Shown here piece by piece: positions 10,785 to 23,252 of a stretch of 64,000 nucleotides of DNA (positions are counted from its first letter, which is position 1; each line of letters opens with the position of its first letter). The DNA is from Brachionus manjavacas. Its lineage: Eukaryota; Rotifera; Eurotatoria; Ploima; Brachionidae. The notes under the pieces were generated by a model that worked only from the letters and a program-made list of their open reading frames with translations, searched no databases and had not been told where the DNA came from. The stretch spans positions 682,001 through 746,000 of the forward strand of contig JAHQIY010000020.1 in NCBI GenBank assembly GCA_019054805.1. The letters run 5' to 3'. The translations under genes and the position numbers were made by a program.

Positions 10785-11765
10785 CTAACCCGAACTATAT
10801 TTTTAATAAATAATAAAAATAAAAGTCAAAATATGGGAAGTTTTTTTTTCTTTTTTGCATTTCTAAAAATAATTGCGTAATTATATTTCAAATTTTAACA
10901 TGCTTAAGTATTGAGTTTTAATGAAACAACGTAATTTCAAAATTTCAAAAAAGTTAAATAGAAAAAAAAACTTGCCATATTTACTTATGTCAGACAAAAG
11001 GATGATTTCGTAGATAAAAAAGAGAATTTACAATTGATATATATATTTTATTTTTGTGGATCTATGATGTAGATAAAATGGGTGAATGATCATTTAAAAA
11101 AAAGAGAACAATTTTAATACGAAAATTATTTTCTATTGTAAAATAGAGAAAAAAAAAGAGAAATTATTTAATTTGATTAAATATTAAATAAGATAATTAG
11201 TATTTTTTTTGACATTTTTAATTGTTTTTTTTTTTGGCGTAAATTTTATCCATCAACTAATTATACAAATCACTTAAAAAATATTTTAAATTTAATTCAT
11301 TATATTCTACTACTTGTTTCTTGAATTTTTCTTCACGATTCTTTGTTAAGTGTTTTAATTTTTTCACCATTAAAGAAAAATGCTAAATCACTCTATACAT
11401 TTTTTAATTTTTATCAAAAAAATGCAACTGTAATGTTTGGCAACATGAGCCTGGTTTAATTCGCGAATGGCAAGACTAAAAATTAATATTCGTTCTTGGT
11501 AAGTCTAATTTTACTCTCTCATGTAAATTCCATGTATTCCATATTTTGTTGACAAGAAAGTTTGCTTTCCTATTTAATTTCTATTGAATCAGCCTATATC
11601 CTCTCCAGTCATTACCCCTTTACGCCATTTTTGGTTATCAAATATTTCCAACAGTGTGCGGTATTCTGTTGTAAATTTGGAGCAACAAACTCGAACTTAT
11701 TGATGACTCAGTCATAGTTAAATTAGTAAAAATAGTAATAAAAATAAGAACAGTAGCTAATTATT
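10785..11765. other. AT-rich noncoding DNA
   Basis: No coding frame or structured repeat recognised. The stretch around 11440-11720 is less AT-rich but has no readable gene. Confidence 0.5.
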
Positions 11766-12110
11766 TTTTAATTGTTTTCTGATCCGAGCTAGGACTCCTT
11801 CAGATTTAAAAAAAAAAAAAAAATTTAAATTTAAGAAAAAAATAAAATAAAAATAAAAAATCAAATTAAAGTTAGCTAATAAAATAATAAATGAGATAAA
11901 AAATCAAAATAAATTAAATAAGCTAAAAAAATGAAAGTTAAGAAGACATGTGTTGAAATAGATTGTTACATGTGGCACATGTTTACATAGTTCAAGTTTC
12001 GGGAAAAAAGAGAAGGGTAGCAATTACACAATGGAGTAAGGTATTCAACATACCTTGATTCAAAACCAGCTTGATAACCAATGGAACAGAATGGTGCAGT
12101 CCTCCCGCAA
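11766..12110 (-). mobile_element. LINE 3' fragment
   Basis: Reverse complement of the 10.2-10.5 kb LINE region. Matching landmarks are the stretch around 12050-12106 (CAATGGAACAGAATG on plus, equal to CATTCTATTCCATTG of the plus copy), the GGGTAGCAATTACACAATGG block near 12015, and the 3' hairpin at 11803-11779, GAGT-CCTA-GCTC, whose stem closes with a U-G wobble pair. Coding is broken. Confidence 0.75.
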
Positions 12111-12119
12111 ACATGTATT

Positions 12120-12175
12120 TTATTTACTTGTCATCTGTACCTATCTAACACAGAATAATCTCAGAATAAATATAA
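12120..12175 (-). mobile_element. Decayed LINE 3' end
   Basis: On the minus strand the order CTGAGATTATTCTG, then GGTACAGATGACAAG, then TAAATAAAATA resembles the LINE 3' end at 15613-15657, but the hairpin stem is no longer intact. It lies immediately behind the 11766-12110 fragment. Confidence 0.4.
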
Positions 12176-13087
12176 AAAAAATATAATAAAAAAATTAAAT
12201 AAAGTTAAATAAAACAAATTAAAAACAAAAGAAAAGTAAAGTGACATAAGTTAAGATAAATAGAAATTAAAAGTGTTATATTGATAGAAAGTTTTTTGCT
12301 TTTTTTTCTCTTTTTTTAACAAATTAAGAGTTAAATTAAGTAGTTTAGAATAGAATGATATTAAAGAATAATGTAGTATGTGATACATGTTGACAAAGTT
12401 GAAGCTTAAAGCATATTTTTAAGTATTATTTAACTTTGAATTTAAGTAAAAACAAATTAATAAAGTGAAGAAGACTAGAAATTACTCTAAATCAGATAAA
12501 ATCATTGATTCATTAAGATCATTAAGACAATAAAATACATCTCAATACTTGATATTTTATTAGATCATTAATATTTACTTGTTAATTTAAAACGATTTTA
12601 TTTTGAAGTTTACAAATCCCAATTTTTTTTTAATTTATTAAGAATAATTTTTTTTATTTTTTTATTTTTTTTGTTTTATTCTTTTTTATCACCACTCTTT
12701 AAGGGTGAGAAAATTAATATAAATTTTTTTGTTAAAGTCGGGTCTTAATTTAGGAAATCTTTGTAAATTTTTAGTTGAATCGTTTTTCATAATTTAATTT
12801 TTATCAATTATTTAAACATTACTTTCATCTTCAAATTCCGTGCTCATCAATAGCTTATTTTAATCAAACTTTTAACAGAAATCCAAGAAATTTTAAAAAT
12901 TCTACAGTTTATTCTAGTTTCTTTTTTATTTTTTCTTCTAAACATCATCAAAAAAAGGCGAGTTTAAATTAAAAATCAAATTTAAATGATAACTCTAAAA
13001 ATTATCATCTCATTTAGAAGTTTTTAAAAGTAATTTTGAACATAAATTAAAAAAAAAATTTAATTTATAAAAAACATTCTATGTTAA
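12176..13087. other. AT-rich noncoding DNA
   Basis: No gene or clear repeat seen. Confidence 0.5.
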
Positions 13088-13476
13088 ACAGAATTTTTTG
13101 GTATTTTGAAGTTTATGATCAATTTTTGATGCTCAAAATGATCATTCTGAGTTTTAATTATGAAATAAGTTGTTATTTCGTAATAGAATTAGTGCATTAA
13201 AACATTTTTAGATTTTACACACTTTGTTAAATCTAGAGGTAAGCTCTGCACAAGTCTGCAAAAAATTACTCAGTTAAATTAGTATCATTTAGATGGTGTG
13301 CACTCTGCAATTCATTTTGAAATTGCAGGGTTTACCTTAATATTTAACTAAGTATGTTAAATCCAAAAATATACCTCTGCAATTATTATTTTAAATAATA
13401 TAATTAAAGCTTTGTTTGATCATTTTGAGCATCAAAAATTGATTATAAACTTCAAAATGCCAATTTTTTATTCTGC
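13088..13476. mobile_element. Foldback/MITE-like element with about 75-bp inverted arms
   Basis: The left arm (13088-13162) and the reverse complement of the right arm (13400-13476) share long identical runs, such as ATTTTGAAGTTTAT and CAATTTTTGATGCTCAAAAT. The outer ends are CAGAAT on both sides. The interior is partly self-complementary too (GTTAAATCTAGAGGTA against TACCTCTGC and neighbours), so most of the element can fold back. There is no coding capacity. It is a nonautonomous DNA element; the family is unassigned. Confidence 0.75.
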
Positions 13477-13559
13477 AAATCTTTGGATAAATTTTATGCG
13501 TTCAGAATTATATACAATTCTAGGGTATGGTTTAACATGGCTATCTACATAGGAAAATT

Positions 13560-13800
13560 CTGGTAGTATGCAATCCTTCGAAGTTTGGTGAGAGATATAT
13601 TAGGGAATTACCGGGTAATTATATTGCGTTTGTTGTCAGACTGATAGAGGAAAAATAAAAAACTGGTTAAATTTATTAAAAACAAATTTTTATTTTTTTA
13701 ATGATCGAAAAATCGGCCACAGCTAAGTACAAAAGCACCTTGTTTCTCATCTGGACCAGTTATAGATAATTTAATAATAATAGAAAAAATAACAAATTCT
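13560..13800 (+). mobile_element. Decayed LINE 3' fragment
   Basis: The stretch 13588-13655 translates to GERYIRELPGNYIAF and VVRLIEE, which lines up with SERYVGTGLSHSIPL and VVRLAEE of the 9.7-kb LINE. A degenerate counterpart of the 3' hairpin may lie at 13733-13755. It is not functional. Confidence 0.55.
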
Positions 13801-15600
13801 ATTATATTTTATTTTAAATTTTTAAACTTATCCGAAGAGACTTTTTCTTATAAACTGATAGAAAAATTGCTTTATTTTAAAAATAGCACATTCTCGTATC
13901 AGTTAACAAAAAAATTGGCTCTAATACATGATGCTTGGTGTTTTTAATTTAATAGTCAAATAATTAAAAATTAGAAAAATTTAATTTTCTCTTTACTTCA
14001 GTAAAAAAAAATGACAGACAAGCTTTTAGAAATCGTGTTGATCTTGATATGCACAATCAAAAGCTAAATCAAAAAAGTATTTGTCTAACAATTTTATTTG
14101 CATTAGATGAGCAATTTATTTTTTAGGTTTTTCTTAATATTTATTAAATGATGATTTTGTAATATTATACTTGAATTGTAAAATAAAATAAACTCATCGT
14201 TCAATCTATTTAAATTCAAATTAGTCTTTTATATTATGCTCGATGAAAATAATTTATTTTTATTATTTTTGTTCTAACAATATAAACTTCTAGTTATGAG
14301 AACTCAGCGAATATTTGGGTACAATTAAAATTTTAAAAAATGTAAAAAACATATTTTTTAATTTTTATTGTAAAACTTAAAATATTTAGCAGTCATATTT
14401 TAAGTTAAATTTATTTTTAAAGATTGAATGAAATTTTTGTTTTAATAGTTTAGTTAAAAAGTAATTTAAATTATTCTAAATAAAAGTTTATTCAACTAAT
14501 TTTTTTCTGTTAAAAGGTCTAAAATGTTGATTTATATAGTAGTATATTAAATTTATTTTACGTGTGCAAATAATTTATTTTTCTTTCCCAAAATAATTTA
14601 TTCCTTTTTAGTTTTTATTTTTTACTTTATTTTCGTATTATTTAAAGATTAAAAGTATTTTTTATATTTTTTTACAAAAAAAGTCAAATTTTTAAAAAAT
14701 TTCAAAAAGAAGCAGTATTTTTAGTAAAAATAATGAATTTAGTCAATCTAAAAAAAAAGATTATAATTGAATATTTACCTTAATATCTAAACGCTTTGCT
14801 TTGACTTATTGAAGTAAATAATAGCTAGATTAAATATATATTTACATTTTAACATTTTTAAATTTTATTTATATCGTTCAAAATATACTCTGTGATAATC
14901 CTCAGAAAAATTCCCAACGACAGCAACTTTATTCAGTCCTTATATTGGCAATTGCCAAGGCTTTGCCTAAACTATTTAAAAAAAAATAATATTGCAATTG
15001 TTTATTAAAGTTAGAAATTGCAGATTAAAAAAAATTTTAATTTAAAATTAGCGTATTTTTTCAATTAGATTTAAATTTCATAATTTTTGTCTAGTAATAA
15101 TTATTATCTTTTTTTTCTTGAAAATTCATAACCATGTCTTAAATTATCAACACTTGAATTTTTGTTTGATAATTTTCTACTTTACTATTTTTAATCAATA
15201 AACAGCATAAAATTGATATTTATTTTTATTAAATTAAAAAAAATAGATTTTGAATAATTAAAATAAAAAATAATGTAAAATTTAATGTTTATTTGTAGTA
15301 AAGTTTGTTAAATACAAACACTTCTAAAATAGTAAATAGTGGAAAAAAAAATTTATGCCATCAAAATAGACCGATGACTCTGCATGAACAAGTTCCATTG
15401 AATTAAGCAAATAAATAGAAATAGATTTTCATCAAATATTTAAAAATATGTATTCTGTTACTCTCTATCAAAATTTATCTAATTTTAATTATAGTATTTA
15501 TCTACTTTTTAACTTATATCATTTAAACTTTATTTTTTTTCTTATTTTTTATTTTAAATTTTTTAATTTTTTTTTAATTTAAATTTTTTAATTTTCTTTT
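13801..15600. other. AT-rich noncoding DNA
   Basis: No gene, RNA or clear repeat seen. Confidence 0.5.
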
Positions 15601-15657
15601 TTTTTATTTAATCTGAAGGAGCTTTAGCTCGGTGCAGATGTACAAATAAATAAATAA
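15601..15657 (+). mobile_element. LINE 3' end with terminal hairpin
   Basis: CTGAAGGAGC-TTTA-GCTC then GGTGCAG (15613-15637) is followed by an ACAAATAAATAAATAA tail. It is the same 3' terminus as at 8.3, 10.5, 11.8 and 40.1 kb. The T-rich DNA upstream (from about 15490) may be its 3' UTR; no coding part is left. Confidence 0.65.
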
Positions 15658-15989
15658 TAGATTAGATCCAGTTTATGTGTCAAATGGCAAGTCCATTATT
15701 GTTTAACTAGCTAAAAAGTGGACTTCGGTTGCACAGATTTATTCTGAAAAAAATTGAAAAAACCCAAACAAGCTGATACTTCTTCAGTTCAACTAAATCA
15801 ATATTTTATTTGTTTGATAAATAAAAATTGAGTTAAATTTTTTAGGTTAATCTGATAATTGATTAGATATTGAAAAAGGCTTGCGACGCCGAAAGAAATT
15901 TTTTAAATTAAGCCCTTTTAAAAATTGATTGAATTGAAATAATTCATTATTTAACAAAAGCCGTGAAGATGACAAGATAAGCTTTGCCT

Positions 15990-16870
15990 CGCTTAAGGAA
16001 ATAGTTAATTTAAAGATGGAGAATGGCTAATGCTGGCCAAAGAGATAAATTTATCAATATTGACGCCTAAATCAAAATTTCAAAATGAGATAAGTCTAAT
16101 TGAATCAGATTTAATTGATGACCTAAAGTTGTTTGAACAATCGCCAAGTGAAGATAATAATAGAAGATAATTTAGCATCATTTGGACAGATGGGTTTTGG
16201 TGAAAAATAGAAAATCTCCTAATTAACTGATGAATAGCTCGATTCCGAAATGTGAATCAAAAGCGTCAAATTATGTCCAGTGAATAGACAATAATTAAAA
16301 GCTAAATAATTTGAGTCATTTAAATTTTGATTGATTAAAGTTCAAAAATCAGACATGGTATGCTCGAATTGAAAATCAATTCGACAAAGCTTACTCAGCC
16401 AGGTTATTCGATTTAATATGTCGCATGCAAATGCCGTGTGATGTCAGCGGCCAAATCACTAACTGAATAAAGATGAGTGATTTTTATTAAATTAAATGAC
16501 GGTCAGAATATTGTTCTTTTTTTGTTTTTTGGAATTTTTAAGTGTCACATTCTCATTTTACCTGTCGATTATTTATTCAAATTAATTCACATCTCTTAAC
16601 AAACAGTTAAGTCAAAAGGACCACTTCTTCTACTAGTCAAGCAGGAAAGGAATGCATTTTTAATTGTGTCAATCACTCGGTTGTTAAACTTTTTTGTCCT
16701 TTTCATTCAGAAAATACCATTTGGAAGACCAAAAGGGAAATAAACGGACCTATTCTTTTAAAGACCGACCCAGTGCCCTTCTATAATTGTTATATGAAAA
16801 ATCGAGTAAGCTTTTCAACAAGACCATCAACTAAGTCCTAGGACTTTTGCTAAGGCCTGCATAAGCTTCT
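15990..16870. promoter_or_regulatory. Less AT-rich noncoding island
   Basis: Base use is more even and A/T runs are fewer than in the flanks, with no coding frame. Examples are AGTCAAAAGGACC near 16610 and GGAATGCATTTTTAATTG near 16650. It may be a cis-regulatory region for the cadherin gene; inference only. Confidence 0.3.
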
Positions 16871-19800
16871 AAACATGAAAAAAGACAAGATTTTTACAAA
16901 ATTAATTTTGCAAATTTTTGTATTTTCTTTTGTTATAATTTTCCAAAATATTCAGTATATTAAATTAAAAGCTAAAATTTTATAAAATTAATTTAGGTAA
17001 TTAAATTGCATTCTTTTAAATCAATTGATCCAAATTTTTAAATAAATTTAAATCTCTTATCTTTTTTTTTATTTTTATTTTTTTATCACAATTTATTTAA
17101 TTTATTATTTTATTATTATTTATTTATAATTAACTTCCTTTAAGGAGAAGTAAAAAATTAAAGATACCAAATAGAAAAAAAATTATCAGAAATAAAGATT
17201 CTTCAAAGTGTGCTAAATCGTGCACAAGGGACCAAAAAGAAAAAAACCAAGTCTTTAATCAGGAAGACCTGATTTAAGGTTTTTAAGGAGATTTTTAAAG
17301 ATCGTAGACTTTATATTGTAAAGACACAATTTGATGGAATCTGATAAACCATCGCTGGAGTTAAGTCCCTTTTTCAATTCTGACTGAAGTTGAGACGAAT
17401 TGTTTTTGACAAGATATATATTTTTACCAAAATAAGAAACGAGAAAGTAAATATTTTGTTCAAAGCATTTAATTCTACAGCTAGTAGATGATTGAAAGTT
17501 GAGACACATAAAAAAAGCTTCAAAAAAAGATTACAAAAACTACAAAATAAAAAACTAAGGCACGTTAAGTTTTTCCCGCTGAGGACTTCAACCCCGTACA
17601 TTCACCCAAAGCTTAAATGTCCAACTAATTGTAAAAAGAATGAACCGTCTGTTCTGTAAATACTGTACTAAACAAAATATACCAAACTTTTTTATTAGAG
17701 AATTAAATCGATAATTAACTTAATTTTATATAAAATAATAGTTTGTTTTTTTATTTATTTATTCTTTTTATCCTTTAATTTATTCAATACATTAAACATG
17801 CAGGCTGAAAAGAGGATTCATACCGCTCGGATAAGCCTGTGGAGGTAAATCTCCAAAACTATATTTTAAATTTTAAATTTTTTTGAGATATATACGCTCA
17901 AAAATATAAGATGCGAGGCTATTATATTTAAGACAATTTATTTAATACAATTTTATTCAAAGTAAATTTTTTTTTCTGTAAATAACACTGTATTTCAGCC
18001 AAAAAGTATGGGTCCGTATTTATGACATGCAATTTTTCAAAAAATAGTTAAAGGACAACACTGAGCCGGAAGTAATAACTATGAAAAGCTAAGAAAATGC
18101 ATAATTAATTACAAAAATAACATTATATGTTTAACTTTTTATATGTTTAAAAATAAGCACCTTGGATGATGAAAAAACTGAAAAAATCTAAAGGAATATT
18201 AAATCAAAATAAAAAAAATTTAAGAACATTTTTAGTGTCTTAAATAAAAAAAACATTGATAAGTTTCAAATGACATGACTAAGATTAAAGTATTTTAGAA
18301 CATCTTTTAATTTATTATATTACGGGACTGATAAAAAATATTTTTCTTTTGTTAAAATTATTTTGACCCATATAAAATAATAGAATAAATTGTACCCAAC
18401 TATAATTAAATTACATAATCAAGACCACGAGTCAGGTTTTAAATTTGGGCGCCAAATGAATGGTTTCAAATTGACATTTAAAGAAAATGAAAAAATAAAA
18501 TTAATTTTTATAAAAAAAAAAACTTTTAAATTTTTTTGATCGAATAAATTTTAGCAGCCGTAAACTTGAAAAATGTAAAAATAAATAAATTTTTTTCATT
18601 TAAAAGATAGGTTGATAATAATACTGTGGAGTTTAGAATAGTTTTAAGTCCTCTTTTCAATTTTTATTGAGGAGTTTTGAAAACCTTAAAAAAGATTGTT
18701 ACAAAAAAGACAAATTTTGATTGTCTGGAAAGGAAGATTAAGTTTGAAAAAAAATTAAATTTTTTCTCAAAGATAAATCAAAATAAAAAAAAAGAAATAA
18801 TTTTCTTAATAAATTTTTTGTCTGTTTAAAAAAAAGAAGCAGTTCGTATCTTTCTTGAAAAAAGATTATATTTTGTTTATAGATGAATAATTAAATTTAC
18901 AATTGAAGTAAAGAAAAAAATCAATTTATAAAAACTGGAACATAAATAAAAATTTAATACTAGGCACATACGAAAGTCTTGGATCATCCTTTTTTATTAA
19001 AAGTAAAATTATTTGTTTCTTTATTTTAATCACCAAATGTGGCGTAAATTTTCAAACTATAAACAAATTAAAATATTGTTAAGATACTAAATTTAAAAAA
19101 AATAAGTTTAGTTTATGATATCTTTTTGATTTAAATCAGTACCCTTAGCTTAAAAGCCAAAGTTAGCAAAAAGTCATCCAAAAAATCCAACTTTTTACTG
19201 TGTGATCATAAACTATTCGAAAAAAAGATTCTTAATTCAAGTGAATTATGCTTGAGAGTGTTATTTTATTTGTTTTTACAAAAAGATCAATAAATTTTTT
19301 TCTAATCATTTTATAAGTTTATAAACTATTTTTATGAATTATTTAGCTTTTTTTTTCTTAACCGGTTTTTATAAAAATAGTGGAAGTTACATAATAAAAG
19401 TTGGAAAAATCATATTTAAAATTTGAAGACTTTAAATTCAGTCCAAATTTTCGTTTAGTTTTCAAAAAAGTTTGAATTTTTCTATTCAATTTTTTTAAAA
19501 TAGCTCGGAGATCAAAGAATCAATGTTGAAGAATGTAGCCTTAAATTTTCAATTATATCAGTTTAATTTTTTAATTTTTTTTAGACCTAAAAAATTAGAT
19601 AAAAGAGGTGTCAATCAGTCTCTTTAATGACAAGAGCACTGCTGGTTAATCTTGAGGAAAATATTAATATAGTTTCATAGTGTCTACACTCAATAGTAAA
19701 AAATAAAATTTTATTCAAATAAAGTTCAAATGATAATCTATTGATTAAATTTTTGCAGTGAGTATTTTGTTTGTTTCACAGCATTTAGAATCAGTTTAAA

Positions 19801-20219
19801 CAAACACATAGAGTAAATAAGCTATTGATTATTAAAAGTGACAATTTAAAATGAGTAAATTGAGATTTAAAAAATAATTTTCAAATTAAGTGATCAATAG
19901 TGCATTTAGGCGATACGACCCGGGTCTTAAATTTTTAGAATTCAATCCCTAAATGAGAAAAAAAGAGCCCGAGGCCAGCAACACAGCATCAAATCTAAAA
20001 GCCAAAAAATACGATCTGGAAGCAAATGTTGCACTAAAAAAAAATAATAAATTTAATTAATTTAAAACAGTTTTATTGGAAAAATCAAGGAAATGTATTG
20101 AATTAAAAGATAACTATTGCAAAAATTAATTTATTATTGTATACGCAAACTTATCAGTATTCATTTAATTAAAATAGCTAACCAAGGTAGCCATTTGAAT
20201 AAACAAAATTAATTTTCTC

Positions 20220-21440
20220 TAGTTTATTGTACTAATTTGTTTACTTGGCACAATGATGATGGATTGATATTGGGCTTAGAGCGTTTGTCATCTATTTGCT
20301 CAGAATCATTCGATTCCGTTCTATGATATTAATTAGTCAAGTTTAAATAAAAGCTATATGAGTTATGCAACTTTGGGGACTTGTTCGAATTAATCAAAAT
20401 TTCTCATCTCGCTCAATAAAGACCTAATAGTTTATCGATGCGACAAAAAAAAGAAGAAGCTAATTGTTATTTATTCACTTGAAATTGCTGAAATGAAAAT
20501 TCATATTGAAAGCGTTAAAAGAATGGATCTGCTAGATAGATAAGCTAGATTCACACTTAAGACTTGAAAATTTTTAATTTTGTTTATTGTAGACTAGATT
20601 ATCAGTAAAATAGTTGCATTCGGCTAATATAAAACCGAGTGACTTGAAGCTAGTGGGAGATGGAGGCAGCCCGAGGCGCCAAATGCCCAATTCCACCAAA
20701 AACCTTTTTTGTCTAACCAAAAATTCTACTGATAATGTAATTTGATTAAGTCTATATTAAGGCTGCATTGCTAGGTTATCTTTATTCAATTTAAAGATTA
20801 GCAAATATTTTTGAGCACTTATCAATAATCTTTTTTTGTTCTGATTTGAGGGAATTTACAGATAAAATCAATGGGAAAAAATGTTCGATTTTTTTTTATC
20901 AATAAAAAATAAAACCAGCCAGACCATTTCAAGTCTATTTATTCCAATTATTCGACTAATTTCAAAAATCACGAACCGATTATTTGATTAAGTTTATTGA
21001 ATTCTATGCAGTGGGCCAGTGTGTGTGTGTGTATGGCTTATTTGTATGCCACCTTTTCCTTTTCTTAATAAATCACTGATTTTTGATTCTTGATAATTCT
21101 TTTCCTCATTCTGATTTATGTTTGTTTATTTCCTTTTAATTATTTTTTAATTAAAATTTTGACGACAAGCACTTTTTCGCTTTGTACACAAATATCATGA
21201 AAAATTCTCTTTCTCATTTGGCCAGTTGATCGAAATCTTGGGCTCAAAACAGACCGAGAGATAAACATCTTCAAGTCATTTCATGCTAGTTCCTCTTTCG
21301 TGTCATTAAGCAATGAAAGCTAGATTAAAAGCTATTTTTCTTTTTCAAGGATTTAATCAGAAAAAATATTTCCAAAATTTTTTCCATCAGCACTTGTTCA
21401 AACAATTTCATCAATTGCATTCAAAAGCACGTTATGTCAA
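20220..21440. promoter_or_regulatory. Less AT-rich noncoding island
   Basis: Similar to the islands at 8.8 and 16 kb. It is noncoding, contains the less AT-rich core GATGGAGGCAGCCCGAGGCG near 20657 and several TTTGCTC/TAATTAGTC-type motifs, and lies 2-3 kb upstream of the cadherin start. A distal enhancer is possible but not shown. Confidence 0.3.
21018..21032. repeat. Short TG microsatellite
   Basis: Seven GT units in a row, inside the 20.2-21.4 kb island. Confidence 0.8.
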
Positions 21441-23252
21441 GAAACATAAGCTCTTTATTTTTTTTAGCAGTACTTTTAAGAAATAAAAAACTTAAAAAAA
21501 TAATGTGAAAATAATGTAATTGTTCCAAAAGAGACGACCGTAAAAAAATAACTAAAAGAGTCATATTTTTTTTACTATTTAAATTTAAAAAAGTCATGAA
21601 AGAGTAATAAATCGACTGTAATCAATTTCTTTTAAAAAATTGAAGTTATAATTTAAGGAATGATGGTAATTGTATTGAACCAGTGGCAAAATGTATTAAT
21701 GGAGAAAAGCTATTTAATACTTGTATTCATTAGACAAATGTTGATAAAGCGTTAAAATAATTTCAAAATTTTTTTTTTAGAGTCCGTAAAAAAATTTAAT
21801 AAATTTAATTTTTCAGTATTTGATTTCTTCAAATAATTTAATTGTCAAAAATTTAATGAAATTATTATTTCTCTAATTAAACATTAATATTGATTAATAA
21901 TCAAACACAAGGTGTATTAATCGATCTTTAATGATACGGGCTTTATTGATTAAATATTTTTTTAGGTATTAGAGCAAAAAGATTAGACAAGCAATATATT
22001 ATTTAAGACAAATTTTATGTCGATTTCAATCGAATAGGCTGTTTTTAATTCTCAAGGTACCAAGGAAGTTAAGGTTGAGCCCCATTTGTGGCCAAATTCA
22101 TCAGTATTTTCACCAATATGGATCTTTGACAAATTCTTAAAATTTTGCAATGTTTTTATATTTTTGATTTTTTTTGGTTCATTTTTTAAAAAATAAAAAC
22201 TATTTTAAAGATCATTCTAAAATAATTTAAATTGTTTATCACAATTAAACATTGTGGACTATTTTTGCAAATTTAAGGATTAGATTTTAATGATTGTGGT
22301 CATTTTATCAGCAAAGCTTATAAATGTTTAAATCAAGATCAGATCAAAATTTTAAAATTAAGCCTTATTAATTTTCATTTGTTTTTGTTTTTTTTTGTTG
22401 ATTTTAAGATATTAAATAAAATAAAATTCAACTGGTCATGCAAAACCTTGTCACTTAGTTTTTTAATTTGATTTTTAATATTTTCTTGGTTATCGGACCG
22501 ATATGGAGCCTATTGACCACAAAACATACTTAGTCCTTAACTGAGCATGATTTTTAAAGGTAATTAAGTTACTTTTATGCAACCACTAAAGCAAACGTTA
22601 TTTTATAAAGTCTGTCATGAATCAAAGAAGAATCCGATTGGAAAAATAATGATAAAATAAAAAAAAAAAATGTTTTTAATTAATTATAAATTTTTAAGAT
22701 TTGTGCGCATTAGAGTTCTTAAGGGAATATTCTATAAATAAAATTAGGTCTGTGTCTGCATGACCGGTCCGTAGATAATAAGATAATGCAAAAAAAAGCG
22801 AATTTTTTTCCATTTTGTCTTCCATTAAATTTAAAAAATCAAAAAATTAATTTTATAATTTTTATATCAAAATATATTTAGTTTTCAATATTTTTTACTA
22901 AAAATAACAATTTAAAATCTTGATACTAAAAAAATATTGAGTTTTTCATTTTAATTATAATAAGAGTTCAATTTTTCACAGTAAAATGGAATTTTACAAA
23001 ATAAGAAAACTGTCTAGATTCATTTTTTTATTTGTAAGAATTTCAAAATTCTAAACAAAAAACCATTCACACCTTTGTGGTCTAGATAATAACTTAATGT
23101 TTGGCAAGAAATTTTTTTCCATCTTACAATTTAATAAATTCTAATAAACCAAAAAAAAATTTATTTAGAAAAATTTTTTCTTTATTTTGGACTTTAAAAC
23201 AAGCAAACAAAACAAGAACAATGAAATAAATACAAAAAACAAAACTAATAAA

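Larger units (their letters stand above)
15658..23252. other. Long noncoding stretch before the cadherin gene
   Basis: No host gene recognised in about 7.6 kb. It holds two less AT-rich islands (about 15990-16870 and 20220-21440) and a short TG repeat at 21018-21032. Minus-strand frames at 17255-17601 overlap each other and match no family known to me. Confidence 0.5.

Noticed and set aside
17255..17601. Two overlapping minus-strand frames
   Set aside because: They overlap each other in different frames and neither resembles a known protein; possible transposon scrap but not supportable.
23187..23252. Upstream extension of the cadherin frame
   Set aside because: It has no ATG, is K/N-rich, and would place the hydrophobic signal peptide internally; the ATG at 23253 is better.
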